Assembly (NCBI GenBank): GCA_032719365.1
Contig: CM064866.1
Coordinates: 7,421,781 to 7,485,780, forward strand
Length of the DNA: 64,000 bases
From: Prinsepia uniflora
Lineage: Eukaryota; Streptophyta; Magnoliopsida; Rosales; Rosaceae
Direction of reading: 5' to 3'
Below the pieces are notes generated by a model. It had not been told where the DNA came from. It ran no database searches and worked only from the letters and a program-made list of their open reading frames with translations. Position numbers and translations under genes: made by a program. Below, piece by piece: positions 37,301-46,915 of the stretch. The stretch's first letter is position 1, and every line of letters begins with the position of its first letter.

Positions 37301-40016
37301 ATGACATAGTAGGCATAGCCTTCGGGGGAGATGTAGGGGGCAGGTCCCCAAACATCTGAAAACAGTAATTGCAAGGGTCGTGTGCTGGTAAGAGAAGTCT
37401 CTCCAAATGGGAGACGGTGACTTTTATTGCAGTGACATGATGAACAAACAGATGCTGGAAATTTCAAAGGTACATGTATGGAATTGGAACGAAAAACAGA
37501 CTCAAGAATTTTCTGACTAGGATGACCTAGACGACGGTGCCACAAGGTTGGGGTAGCCACCACACCAGCGAAAACTTGAGGGGTTGGGGAGGGAGATGAC
37601 CATTCGTACACACCGTCCTTACTCGGGCCGTGAAGAAGGACCGCCCCCGTGCTGAGATCCTTCACCTGGAAATAAGTAGGAAAGAATTCAATGGAAGTGC
37701 GATTAGTAAGGTTAAACTGAGATATAGAGAGCAGATTTCGGGTCATTTGGGGGACACACAGGACATTTTGGAGAGTAAGAGGGCGAGAGGGGGAAGAGGG
37801 GAGAGTTGTATTACCGGTGTGGGTGATGGTTAACCCCTTACCATTGCCGAGAATAATTTCATCAGGGCCACGATAGGTATGCACTTCAGTGAGTTGGTGG
37901 GGAGTGGAGGTGACATGGTGAGAGGCACCTGAGTCAAGGAGCCAAGGAGCAGAGGAACTCGACATGAGGGAGTTGGCCACAGGTGGGGGTGCTGTGTGGG
38001 GCTGCAGTTGCGGGCAGCGTTTGGCACTGTGCCCTGGAGTGCCACACCACTGGCAAGTACCACGGTAGCCGCTGCCAGGTGAATAGGAAGGGCGGTTGGA
38101 GTCTGAAGCAGGAGCAGAGGGGCGCGGACTGGAACGGTAAGTGGATCCACGGGAGTAACGGTTGTGGCCACGGGAGGTTTGAGCAGTGTTAACTGTAATG
38201 GGGGCAGCAGGGGTGGGATTAACGCGGCTGGAAGCAAGTTCGTGCTGGACAAGCATATCATGAAGATTCTCGAATGAGACAGAAGTGTCTCGTGACCGGA
38301 CAGCAGCTGCAATGTCCTTGAAATCAGGGCCGACACCATTCAAGACATGGAGGAGGAGGTCATCATCTGAAAGGGGTGTATCGATGGCAGCCAGTTCATC
38401 GGCAAGCACCCGAATTTCCTGGAGAAAATCTGAAACAGGGCGGCCGTTCTGTCGAAGGAGAGTCAGTCGCTCCTTGAGGCCAAGAACCCGTGCTCTAGCT
38501 TTGCTAGCATAGAGACGACTGAGACGCCCCCATGCATCAGCAGAGGTCTGGGCAGCCGCAATTAATGTGATCACCTGTGGTGATACGGACGCCAAGATGG
38601 CGTGAAGGAGAAGCTGGTCCTGGCGGAACCAGTGAGCTCGCTGGGTGGATTCAGAGGGAGGGGGGCAGGGACGAGTGCCATCCACAAAGCCCATCAGATC
38701 ATAGCCGTGAAGAAGGGCATGAAACTGAGCACGCCAGGGGAAGAAGGTAGTAGCCGTCAGTTTGACAGGTAGTTGAGCAGCGGTATTGATGGTGATTAGG
38801 GAAGGTATAGGGTCGGTGGGTGAGACGGGAGGAGAACTGAGAATACCGGGTGCAATAGGGGCAGCGACAGTAGGGGCGGCTGCAGAAGTGGCGGCTGCAG
38901 GAGTGGCGGCCATGGAGTTAGGGTTAATTTTTTTCTAGGGTTGCTCGGTTGAGCTTTAGGGCTCTGATACCATATAAGGTATGGAAATTTTAGATTGTAT
39001 TTGCTTGTTATTGATGTACAGCCTAGGCAGAGGATTTATACAGAATAGGTAGAGTCCTAACTAGGTAAGGAATACAAGAGTCCTAACTAGGTATAGAATA
39101 CAAGAGTCCTAACTAGGTAAAGAATACAAGAACAGATATTAAGGAGGAGATTGATCTGCAATCTCCTCCGTTGACTTAGAGTCCTTAACAGTATAATCTT
39201 GTTGCAAAAATAAATTGCATAACAAGCCTTATTGATCAATCTCAGAATCTGAACTAATTTTTTATTTTTTCTTTTTCTCTTTCGGGTCCATAGGAGGAAT
39301 TAACTCTATGTTACACAACAAGAGTTACATCCCATACTTCTCATAAAGAGGCGCATTGTCAACTAAGTTAGTTGACATCGACCACTATATCCACTGAACT
39401 CTAGCCGTTGAAGCCTCCTCACCAAAATCAACAAGTCATTGGTGAAAGAAACCAAATTTCCTGTTAGGAACTTATTCTCACACATTTACATTAAAAAACA
39501 ACACAAATTCTTATCAAGAATAATAAATGAAATTTGCTTTAATAGCATTATAATTCTGAAGCTAAATTTCTTGTTTTATCTTCGGTCTGAAACACCAATT
39601 TATGAAATGAAATTAATTAAATTTCAGATTCAAACAATCCCATTCAAAGAAAATTGAACTCACTGAGTAATATGTATGTAAGAATGGAAAATTTAAAAAT
39701 TCGTCATACAAACTTCAACAGAGTGACAGCAGTTGTACCTCGTCTCCTGCAAATTCAACCAATAAATGCAATTTTATTAAAAGAGAAATTAAATTTCTAT
39801 ATTATCAATATTTCTTTGCAACCAAACACACTTACCGAGAATGACGTTAACGCCGAGATTGTATCGGCGTATGAGCCACGAGACGCCTTCAACCTGGTGT
39901 GGCTTCAGTGTGGCCTTAACCCCGAGCTCGTCAGAGTTGAAACACATGTCACTGGCGCGTGCATCATCGGCGCGTATGATTTCCGCAGCGGCTCTGAGCC
40001 TCTGCTCGTAATTCAT
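28334..40016 (-). CDS. CHR10: SNF2 chromatin-remodelling ATPase with macro domain (ALC1-like, CHR10/ASG3)
   Basis: Sixteen exons (high to low): 40016-39836, 39746-39739, 34363-34285, 34169-34009, 33851-33720, 33282-33102, 32972-32837, 32744-32627, 32008-31919, 31674-31567, 31464-31261, 30395-30270, 30187-29532, 29093-28948, 28791-28627, 28497-28334. All junctions are GT-AG and phases agree, giving 884 residues. Visible motifs are DEMGLGKT (62-69), DEAQ (177-180), TGTPIQNN, STRAGGVGLNL (about 451-461) and QRAHRIGQ (484-491). From about 704 on there is a macro domain (VYGDCTQP, CVDDSGHWGHGG, DLHLGDVHLLRV, IHMPRIG, WYTVERLLRKY). In animals the ALC1 macro domain binds poly(ADP-ribose) and recruits the remodeller to DNA damage; a nuclear role here is inferred. 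Exon 2 is only 8 nt. Intron 2 contains a young copia element. ATG 40016 was chosen by likeness to the family N-terminus; an in-frame ATG also lies at 40109. Confidence 0.93.
34440..34657 (-). repeat. 3' LTR of the copia element
   Basis: 218 bp, including three tandem copies of a roughly 26-bp unit (GAGTCCTAACTAGGTA plus GAATACAA) at about 34518-34594. The gag-pol stop codon lies inside it (34606-34608). Confidence 0.93.
34606..38913 (-). CDS. gag-pol: Copia Gag-Pol polyprotein, intact, 1435 aa
   Basis: Domains in order: Gag with KLTATTFFPW and LYASKARARVLGL (about 45-230); CCHC knuckle CQWCGTPGHSAKRC (about 287-300); protease WLLDSGASHHV (about 323-333); pre-integrase LWHRRLGHPS (about 457); integrase with SDVWGP, YTDGGGEY and HNGVAERRHR, giving the D-D-E triad (about 520, 583, 617); a Pro-rich linker; reverse transcriptase with NKWVFRIK, QLDVNNAFLQG and YVDDLILTG (about 940-1180); RNase H with DADWAADRDDRKS and SSTEAEYRA (about 1280-1400). 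No stop or frameshift interrupts it. The last 18 codons are read from the 3' LTR. The product would supply particle, processing, reverse transcription and integration functions; expression cannot be judged. Confidence 0.95.
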   Translation of the reverse strand: MAATPAAATSAAAPTVAAPIAPGILSSPPVSPTDPIPSLITINTAAQLPVKLTATTFFPWRAQFHALLHGYDLMGFVDGTRPCPPPSESTQRAHWFRQDQLLLHAILASVSPQVITLIAAAQTSADAWGRLSRLYASKARARVLGLKERLTLLRQNGRPVSDFLQEIRVLADELAAIDTPLSDDDLLLHVLNGVGPDFKDIAAAVRSRDTSVSFENLHDMLVQHELASSRVNPTPAAPITVNTAQTSRGHNRYSRGSTYRSSPRPSAPASDSNRPSYSPGSGYRGTCQWCGTPGHSAKRCPQLQPHTAPPPVANSLMSSSSAPWLLDSGASHHVTSTPHQLTEVHTYRGPDEIILGNGKGLTITHTGNTTLPSSPSRPLTLQNVLCVPQMTRNLLSISQFNLTNRTSIEFFPTYFQVKDLSTGAVLLHGPSKDGVYEWSSPSPTPQVFAGVVATPTLWHRRLGHPSQKILESVFRSNSIHVPLKFPASVCSSCHCNKSHRLPFGETSLTSTRPLQLLFSDVWGPAPYISPEGYAYYVIFVDHFTKYTWLYPLKRKSDVYSTFLDFKTLVENYFQTTIATLYTDGGGEYVKLKAFLASHGIHHLLTPPHTPQHNGVAERRHRHVVETGLTLLHQARVSLHYWPYAFKAAVYLINRLPTSILHHSTPYSALFHQSPNYTRLKVFGCLCYPWLRPYTSNKLQPKSTPCVFLGYSLNQSAYLCLDPTSNRLYVSRHVQFDETSFPGLSSHPTAPTVTSDHFQAWLSTIPPVSSIPSSPATTPSSPQASAAPVASPDTPLLPGSEAAPLPPAVSPLPQEDPPTPTSSPAPDPSLPSPPPPLRTYTRRQPRPQPPPPPPPPLPSPPPPSTHPMLTRTKSGAIPPVPSYAMVTTTHPLPLTEPTCVSQAVKDPHWRSAMSAELTALITNGTWDLVPPHPDQNLVGNKWVFRIKRNPDGTVDRYKARLVAKGYHQRPGIDFSETYSPVVKPTTIRIILHLAVTHGWPIRQLDVNNAFLQGTLTEDVYMAQPKGFVDPHTPSYVCKLNKALYGLKQAPRAWYQELHGFLLQQGFVTILSDASLFVLKQGTQILYFLVYVDDLILTGNAPHLITAFIQKLAARFSVKDLGPLHYFLGVEVLTTPTGLFLSQHRYIHDLLTLARMEGAKPVPTPLAVTPPLILQDGSPPADSTLFRRIIGSLQYLSLTRPDVSYATNKLSQFMHAPTDTHWQALKRVLRYLRGTLHYGLHLHSQSTHDLKAVSHAFHTVAAFSDADWAADRDDRKSTTAYLVYLGGNLISWSSRKQKSVSRSSTEAEYRAVASTAAELLWVQSLMKELGLSLSGPPNISCDNIGTTFYCANPALHSRMKHVDIDFQFVRDHVSRGLLTVSHVATDDQLADALTKPLPRPRFQLLRTKIGVADGSTFLRGRVKDSKSTEEIADQSPP
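34658..34666 (-). other. Polypurine tract of the copia element
   Basis: Minus strand GCGGGGGCG directly before TGTTAAGG of the 3' LTR. It overlaps the gag-pol coding sequence. Confidence 0.55.
38961..38972 (-). other. Primer-binding site, initiator tRNA-Met (copia)
   Basis: Minus strand TGGTATCAGAGC directly abuts the 5' LTR (38973-39190). It primes minus-strand DNA synthesis from plant initiator tRNA-Met. Confidence 0.93.
38973..39190 (-). repeat. 5' LTR of the copia element
   Basis: 218 bp, matching 34440-34657 at every base by eye. It should act as the element's promoter and 5' leader; the gag ATG is 59 bp beyond it. Confidence 0.93.
39739..39746 (-). other. CHR10: 8-nt microexon (exon 2) of CHR10
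   Basis: The minus strand reads TTTGCAG, GAGACGAG, GTACAA. Eight bases with consensus AG and GT borders supply GDE of the GDEMGLGKT ATP-binding motif. Exon 1 ends in phase 1 (181 nt), 181+8 is divisible by three, and exon 3 then opens on ATG of MGLGKT. Without these bases the frame is lost and the motif incomplete. Confidence 0.88.
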
Positions 40017-40916
40017 CGTCTGGAGGATGGTGATTGACTGCTTCTTCGAACACAGTAGTAAAGGAGGAAGAGACCCAAAGACAAAAAAAAAAAGAGGGAA
40101 GAGAGACAAATTTACGAAATGGCGGACTGGTTTTTCTCCTCTGAGTAAAATGTTGGGGGATATATCTGTAAAGTATCTATTCCAAGCGGCGCATGATAAT
40201 CAGGTATGGTGGCACGCAACCGCTGTCATGCTTCCATGGTTATTGACCGCCTCTGTTTTTTTTTTTTTTTTTACAGAAATTAGTTCAACTGGCTCCTTTT
40301 AAGAGTAGGAATTCTAAAATAACTTTTAAAAAAAAAAAATTATCTAAATTAAACCATATTTTTATATATTTATTCAAGTGGCCAATTTTATATATACAGA
40401 GAAAAAAATTCACTCATTTCATAGCCTTATTATTTCATTTGAACAAAAAACCTATAGCTTAGCTCCTTAGTCTTCTTTCCCTTTTAAGCTCCTTGTTAAT
40501 CTTTCGAGTTCCTTGTTCTTCGGGCAAAATTTACCCAACCCTTCTATCCCAATAAACAGCATTCCATAACCAAATTTAACAAGCACACATCAATTGAATA
40601 GATCTCTAGTGAACATATATGAACCCATTAATTACACAATCTAGTAATTTCCCTACTATTCACATTGAATTCTGGAAGGAACAGAGAAAGTTGAAAGAAG
40701 CCATTAATGGTGTACGAAGATCTCATTCAAAAAGAGGAAAATAACCCAGAAAATCCAGTATCATTTGCTGGAAGAAAAAAAATCATTAACCCAGAAAATG
40801 ATGATGAGCCCTCCACCTACCCTATATAGCCTACCGCAGATCTGAGCCCTCCACTTACCCTATATAGCCTGCCGCAGATCCCAAAGTACAAGCTGCAACC
40901 TAGTTCCATTTTTTGT
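40017..40916. other. CHR10 upstream region and AT-rich intergenic DNA
   Basis: The minus-strand leader and promoter of CHR10 should lie just above 40016. Two tandem 39-bp units (from 40805 and 40844, starting GAGCCCTCCAC) are visible. A phrase with AACCCAGAAAATGATGATGAGCC near 40785 reappears in altered form near 47350. No other gene. Confidence 0.5.
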
Positions 40917-41383
40917 GTCCCTAAATTGCGACCTCGCACTAAGGTTGACAATTTTTGATACAACTTGATACACAATTTGAAATCCGCACGAAATTTATTC
41001 TGGTCAATCCGCACAATTAAAATTTTGGGTCATTTTCGGGTCAACCTGTTATGACCCGTTTATTAAACGGGTGGGTTTCAGGTCAACCTATTAATCCGTA
41101 TAATGACATGTTAACCCGTTTAATAAATAGGTAGATTTCAGATTAACAGGTTAACCTGTATATTGGTTTATATATTGACTCATTTAATAAACGTTTCATT
41201 ACTAACTCATATATTTACCCATTTACCTACCTAAATATCTATTAAATCTTATCATTTAAATAGGTTAAACATGTTAAAAGGGTTAAACAGGTCAAACGGG
41301 TTATAGGTTAATTGGGTTTTGAGTATGACATGTTTATTAAATTGGTTAAACGGGTTACACGGGTCAATAACAGGTCGGGTTCG
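40917..41383. repeat. hAT-like AACCCG/ACGGGT-rich repeat
   Basis: Dense alternating CCCGTTTA, AACGGGT, GGTCAACCTGTT and GGTTAAACGGGT phrases resemble the subterminal repeats of plant hAT elements. The right part is cut by the LTR starting at 41384. No clear termini or target duplication found. Confidence 0.4.
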
Positions 41384-42410
41384 TGTAACACCCCGAACTT
41401 TTGTAAATAATATTGTAATATGAAATGACCATTTTGCCCTTAGTGAGGGAAAAAGTTGACTTTTGACCCGGGAACTAATTTGGACTTGGAACCATGATCG
41501 TGACGTAGATCGGGACGTCACGAGTCCGTAGACAAGCGGCACGTCAAAATCGGATTTCGTACGGGAAAGTTATGGTCTCAGAAGCGAAAAACGGCTAAAT
41601 TGCGCCTCGAAAACCGTGTTAATTAATTAATATTTGAATTAGTTGAAAAGTGGGTGAGGGACTGACCATATAAATTGTAACCCTCATCTCTCTCCTCACC
41701 CCATTCGTCCACTTCATTATATTTCAAACACTAAATAAACCCTTCACCCGTGTTAACCGAGAACCACCAAACCGACCACCATACCACCAGCCACCATGAC
41801 TGGCTGAGAGAGAGACTAGTTGATGGACTGACCAGGAAGGGAAGACTACACCGTTGAGGGACATAGCTACGACGGAGCCACGACGGAAGGTGAGTTTCAG
41901 AAAACCCAAGAACCCGTGTTTTGGACCGAAAATGGAAGTTGTGTTTTCACGTCTATTTCTCGTTTTAATGGATCCTAATGACTTCTAGGAACTGAGACGA
42001 GCTTGTAGGACTTGGTTTCGAGGCCAGTAGTGACCGGAGCTGCGAGATAACAGCAGCGGAAAGTTAAGGCACTGTTCATCGAGGTACACCTTCAGATCTA
42101 GCCTGTTTTTTTATGTTTTTAGGTTGCTAGAACTAATATTGGGTTGAAGATGAGCATTTAGAGATAAAGTAGGAAGAAAATGGTTGAGAAATGAAGGTTT
42201 GGCAACCGGGTCAGGTCGCGGGTCTGTGCGACCCGATTGCAGGCGTCCTGGTCGACCCGTCGCGAGGTAGGGGATGATGCTGACGTCATCATGGCAGACC
42301 TGTCAGATTACGTGGCCCAGTCACCATCTGACACGTGTCACATGTCAGTGCACAATCAGCACTGACATGTCAGTGATGTGCCCCAATCAGGGGTTGCCAC
42401 GTGTCACTGA
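41384..42410 (+). mobile_element. Truncated Tekay-like LTR
   Basis: It starts TGTAACACCCCGAAC and runs through the family's middle section (TTTTGCCC, GTTGACTTTTGAC, TGACGTCAT, GACACGTGTCA). It stops at 42410, where an opposite-orientation LTR begins. The other half is not found to the right of that LTR. Confidence 0.7.
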
Positions 42411-44510
42411 TGTCAGGACCCGTCCCAAATCCCCCGAGATTAACATGGGACGCGTCTAATCTAGTCTGACACGAAGTGTCAGACTAAGGAAATTTCCGTC
42501 TCTAGCCCTCACCGGGGCTTTTAGAGTACGCCAGGATCGTAGGAGGAGGAGTGTGATGTCTCGATCTCTGCTACAGCCCGCATCCGCTGTCAACCTGAAG
42601 GGCATTCAAAACATTAAATGACACGACCCACCCTCAATCCCCTGGGATTAAGGGCTAAGTCATGCTCCCGTCTAACTTACGCATGACACGAAGGCTAAAC
42701 CGACGTCCAACCTCCATGTGACACGTAAGTCGGACAAGGGATTATCAACCAACCAGTCTACATTTCCGGACTTCACAGAGCTCGCAGACTTTATTGTGGA
42801 TCACGTATGTGATGTCTCCGTCTCTCTCGACCAACAGTCCGCACCGCAACAACCTGGAGGGTATCGAAAACATGAAAAAACTGTGAGTGGACAAAAATAA
42901 AGTATAAGTTCAAAAACAGTTCAATAAAACCATTACATTTATACCCTCCATTTAAAAACTAATGCATGCATATCAACTCATGTTATGACACCATTCATAT
43001 CAAACCCATCAATGAAAACCATTATTGAAAACCGTTATTGGAAAACCCGAATCAATTTCGTCATTCAAATCCAGGGCCTCAGCCCAAAATCCCTAAATCA
43101 TCATCAAAGTACGGGAGTTTAGTCCCAAAACTCATCAAATCCAAGTCATCCGGGCCACTTCCCAAAACATCTGAAAACCAGTGAAAAACCAGTGAAAAAC
43201 ATCGATCATGCGAGTTGATGGATCTCAAGTGCGCCCGAGTCTTTAAACTCAAAACCATGCGCAATAATCAGGCCTTCCCGGGATATCAACGAGTCTTTAA
43301 ACTCAAAACACAATCACAGGCCTCGGGGGGTATCATAACCGAGTCTTTAAACTCAAAACCAGATCCAGCGGTTTTTCTTTTTCTTTTTCCGGGTCTTTAA
43401 ACCAAAAACCATTTTTCATTCAACCGTGAAAACCATAGAAAATCCACATTCGAATTCGCAACAATGATTCTGTAAGCCGACATCCAGAACCACTGTCCCG
43501 AACCCAAATCCAGATTTCCTTTCCAAGTTTCAAAACCAAATCCGAAATCTCATTTCCGAAATCCAGTTTCAAAACCGAAATCTCATATATCGAAATCTCA
43601 TGAACAGGGCTCCAAGCCCGAAATCACTTTTCTGAAATCCATTTCAAATCCTTGAAGTCAAATCATATTTTAAATCCCGAAATCAAATCATTAAAACCAT
43701 GATTAAATCACAAGATCATTCGAAATCTCGTAAAACGTGCAATTATGTTATAGTCTCGAAATCCATGCAAAAACCGTAAACCATCAAGATCATAAATAAA
43801 ATCATAGAATCACACATAGAAAACATATAAAAACATATATGCATGCATCATAAGTTAGAAAGCAAAGTCCACTCACAGACAATTTCGCTGCTGCCTCGAT
43901 AAGCGCGCACTTATGCCGTTTCCGGCCAATCCGCTATCCTCAGCTTTCCCAAACCTGTCCAATTCCCAAAATAAGGTCACTAACTACTTTATTAAGCTTC
44001 TACTAAATCCCCGTATTTTTTCCAAATTTTTAACTATTTTTAACCGAGGCCTAAAACCTTCGAACATCCCGAAAACTATCGAGACGATGTCTGATCGACT
44101 CGAAACCAGTCTTAAAATGTTTGTTACATCGATACGATAAAAAGTTGTGTTGAAAACTTCCCCCATGAACAGTGTCACGCGCTGCCCAAAGGGGCTGCGC
44201 GTGGGAGCCACGCGCTGTCTACTGTTCATCTTTTTCCTTGCGCAAACCAGGTTCGGTTCGGTCCAATGTTCAGCTGGTTTAGTTGAACCGGCGTCCACGG
44301 TTCCCTCCATTTTTAGCTCGATTTTGAACCCTTTTCAGCCTAATAGTTTCGTCCCCTCTAATAACACGATCTAACTACTAAAATCAAGAACTTAGGGCGT
44401 TTTTTTTACCTTCATGTTAGTCGATCAAGCACCAATCGTCCTCCTCTGGTTCTGGCCTCCACAGGTCACCACAGCTCGAGTTTTTGATCCCTAACAACTT
44501 CCTTGACCTC
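42411..44510 (-). mobile_element. Tekay-like LTR, left part, with duplicated terminus
   Basis: It starts TGTCAGGACCCGTCCC. A second terminus starts at 42619 (TGACACGACCCACCC). The rest follows the family layout, including a GTGAGTGGAC phrase, GCATGCATCA and CCACTCACAGAC. It fades near 44510 into unrelated AT-rich DNA. A repeat with GAGTCTTTAAACTC cores occupies 43238-43410. Confidence 0.65.
43238..43410. repeat. Four GAGTCTTTAAACTC-cored repeats
   Basis: Cores near 43238, 43291, 43340 and a degenerate one near 43391 are each followed by AAAACC or AAAACA. The core has GAGT/ACTC arms around TTTAAA. It replaces the GGGC/GCCC minisatellite seen in related LTRs. Confidence 0.65.
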
Positions 44511-45340
44511 CAGACCTCACAACCAAACGTTAAAACACAATATTATCCTAGTGTGTGGTATTTTCTTGCTAATACTTGTAAGTGTTAAATGCAATCTCCA
44601 TGTGTCTTACTTTATGAATTTTAGTTATTTCATACATTCTAGTGCTTCATACTTCAATTTGATGTTAAGTGTTTTATCCGTTGTCGGTGCATTTAAAGTA
44701 GAATTGAAGAGACTTAATGTTGATCGCTGTCGGCGCATTCAATAAAAAACAAATGGTAAATCATATTGTAAGTGTCGGCCGCTGTCGGTACAATGATAAT
44801 ATTGAAAAATGTATGAAGATAATTAAGACGATTAAGGTAAAATTTCGTGATTGTTTTAATATTTGCAATTATTAGAGTGTTGGTAAGATATGTGTTTTAA
44901 GAAGGTCACTTGTACATAAATTAGAATAGAAGTGGGATTAGTTATTTATGCTTTTACTTGTTTGCATGATTACAAATCTCTCCAAAACCCCTTTTTTAAT
45001 TATTTATTCTTTTATTCTTTAATCCTTTATTCTTTTATTATTTTATTCTTTAATTCATTGATTCTTTAATTTTTTATTCTCTTATTCCTCTATTCTTTAA
45101 TTCATTGATTATTTAATTATTTGATTATTTGATTATTTTATTATTTTATTCTCTAATTCATTAATTTATTCATTATTCTTTCTCACTAACACATTATTAA
45201 TGTTCCCTAATTTCCCCGGTTAAGAACGATCCCTATTTACCAATACTACATCTACACAAAAAGGGTTTAAATTGCATAATACTCGAATTACGTATTTAAT
45301 TCAATGCGTAGTTTGAGCGTTGTCAACCCACACATAAGGA
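44511..45340. other. Unidentified AT-rich insert between two LTR parts
   Basis: Not similar to the LTR family. It holds three CTGTCGG-containing phrases (44675-44800) and a low-complexity tract of ATTCTTTTA/ATTATTTGA type (44998-45182). I cannot identify it and see no coding sequence. Confidence 0.35.
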
Positions 45341-46915
45341 TGATATATGTAAAATAGGAATCAAACCGGTGGGAAATCATTGTAAAACCATTTATACCTC
45401 AAATCAAGTCTAAACATTTCAACAGGGTCTCAACCCGAGGTATAGTTTCCACAAACCGTTTTCAAAAAACCAGAATTCCCCTAATCCGATCCAATCCGAA
45501 TATCATAGGGACTCAGCCCAAATCATCTCAATAAAATCATAACTGAGACTCAAACCCGATATCATAAACCAATTGGGTCTTAAGCCCGATATCATAACCA
45601 ACTGAGCCTTCAGCCCAATATCATAAACCAATTGGGTCTCAAGCCCAATATCATAAATCAACTGGGCCTTAAGCCCAATATCTTAAACCAATTGGGCCTC
45701 AAGCCCGATATCATATTTCAAAATCCGAAACCATTTCATTGTTCAAGTCATTTGAAAATATAAGCACGTATGCAAACCTGGCCTAAGCCTAAGGTGCAAC
45801 ATAAAGCATAAATCTCGAAATACGTGCAATACCACAATTGTATGAAAATGCCAAAACACCACAATCATATGCGCACAAGGCATCTCAAATCATGTTCATA
45901 AAACATATAAAATAGTTATGCATGCATCGTATTTAGAAATCAAGTGTCTACTCACATACCGTTCAAGCTGCATCGTAAGCCACTTTGGGGCTATACTAAA
46001 CTAGCCGGGTCATCCGGACCTGTCCAAAACACACTTAAACGTCACTACCAACCTAGACGAGTCCTAATAAAAAACCCTCAAAACTCCCAAAAAAGTCAAC
46101 GTGTCCCGAACACATTTCCCTAAGCTAAAAACCTCAATTTGACAAATCTAACGATCTCTGATCGATCTGAAACCACGACCATTGAATTCAGATCGTCGAA
46201 ACCTTTTGAATAAGACTATTCTCACCTCGAAATTCATGCCCACGAGCCCCCACACGCTGGTCAAAGTTCCTGGTCAATTTTGGTCAAAAGTCAATGCTAA
46301 CGTCAGCAAGGTCAACGCTGACGTCACGGTCAACTGTCAAATTCAATAGCTAACTTGTCAGGTCTAACACGTGTCAGCACCTAATTGGTCCACGTGTTTG
46401 ACACATGTTAGTGCTTACTAGACCTGATAACTACCACGTGCAGCCCCTGATTGGCCACGTGGCCTGACACCCTGACAGATGATGACGTCACCTGCTGACG
46501 TCATCATCATCAACCTCTAGCTGGGTCAACTCGGGTCTCTGCAACCGTGTCAATTGGACTCACGACCTGACCTAACTGGTTTTCACTTCTTCGACCACCA
46601 ATCCACACCATTTTTGGACCCCTAGCCTCGTATTGAACCCAACAATCGATCTATGACCCTCTTCGTATCGTCTTACTCCGAGGCTAGAGGTCCAATTTTA
46701 CGTTTTACCCCCCTCGTATTGTCTCGATCTACATAACAGTCATCGGTCCTCGTGCATTTGAACTCTCGGGTCAAAAATTAATATTTTGTCCATTCGATGG
46801 GCAAAATTTTCATTTTACGTCGATCATTCGAACAATCCTCGACTAATCCCCAATTAATCACAATAATCCTTAATTAATCCTTAATTAATCCCATAAACTC
46901 GTGACGGGTTGTTAC
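45341..46915 (-). mobile_element. Tekay-like LTR, right part
   Basis: It begins in the middle of the family LTR (minisatellite 45480-45715), continues through GCATGCATC, TGACGTCA/CACGTG motifs and ends GACGGGTTGTTACA at 46915. The next bases (TGTAG) match neither ACTGA before 42411 nor TTAAA before 42619, so it is not a simple partner of either start. Confidence 0.65.

Larger units (their letters stand above)
34440..39190 (-). mobile_element. Young full-length Ty1/copia element (Ale/Retrofit type) in intron 2 of CHR10, TSD GTATA
   Basis: Two 218-bp LTRs (34440-34657 and 38973-39190) appear identical base for base. GTATA precedes (34435-34439) and follows (39191-39195). The element reads TGTTAAGGACTC...CCTTATA on the minus strand. 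It carries an initiator-Met primer site, a G-rich tract before the 3' LTR and one uninterrupted gag-pol ORF. The small size (4751 bp) and short LTRs fit the Ale lineage. Identical LTRs, an intact ORF and perfect duplications mean a recent insertion. It is in the same transcriptional direction as the host gene. Confidence 0.95.

Noticed and set aside
39789..40109. Translation of CHR10 starting at the upstream ATG at 40109
   Set aside because: The extra 31 residues are hydrophobic and unlike the family N-terminus; ATG 40016 (MNYEQRLR) fits better, though the upstream start is not formally excluded.
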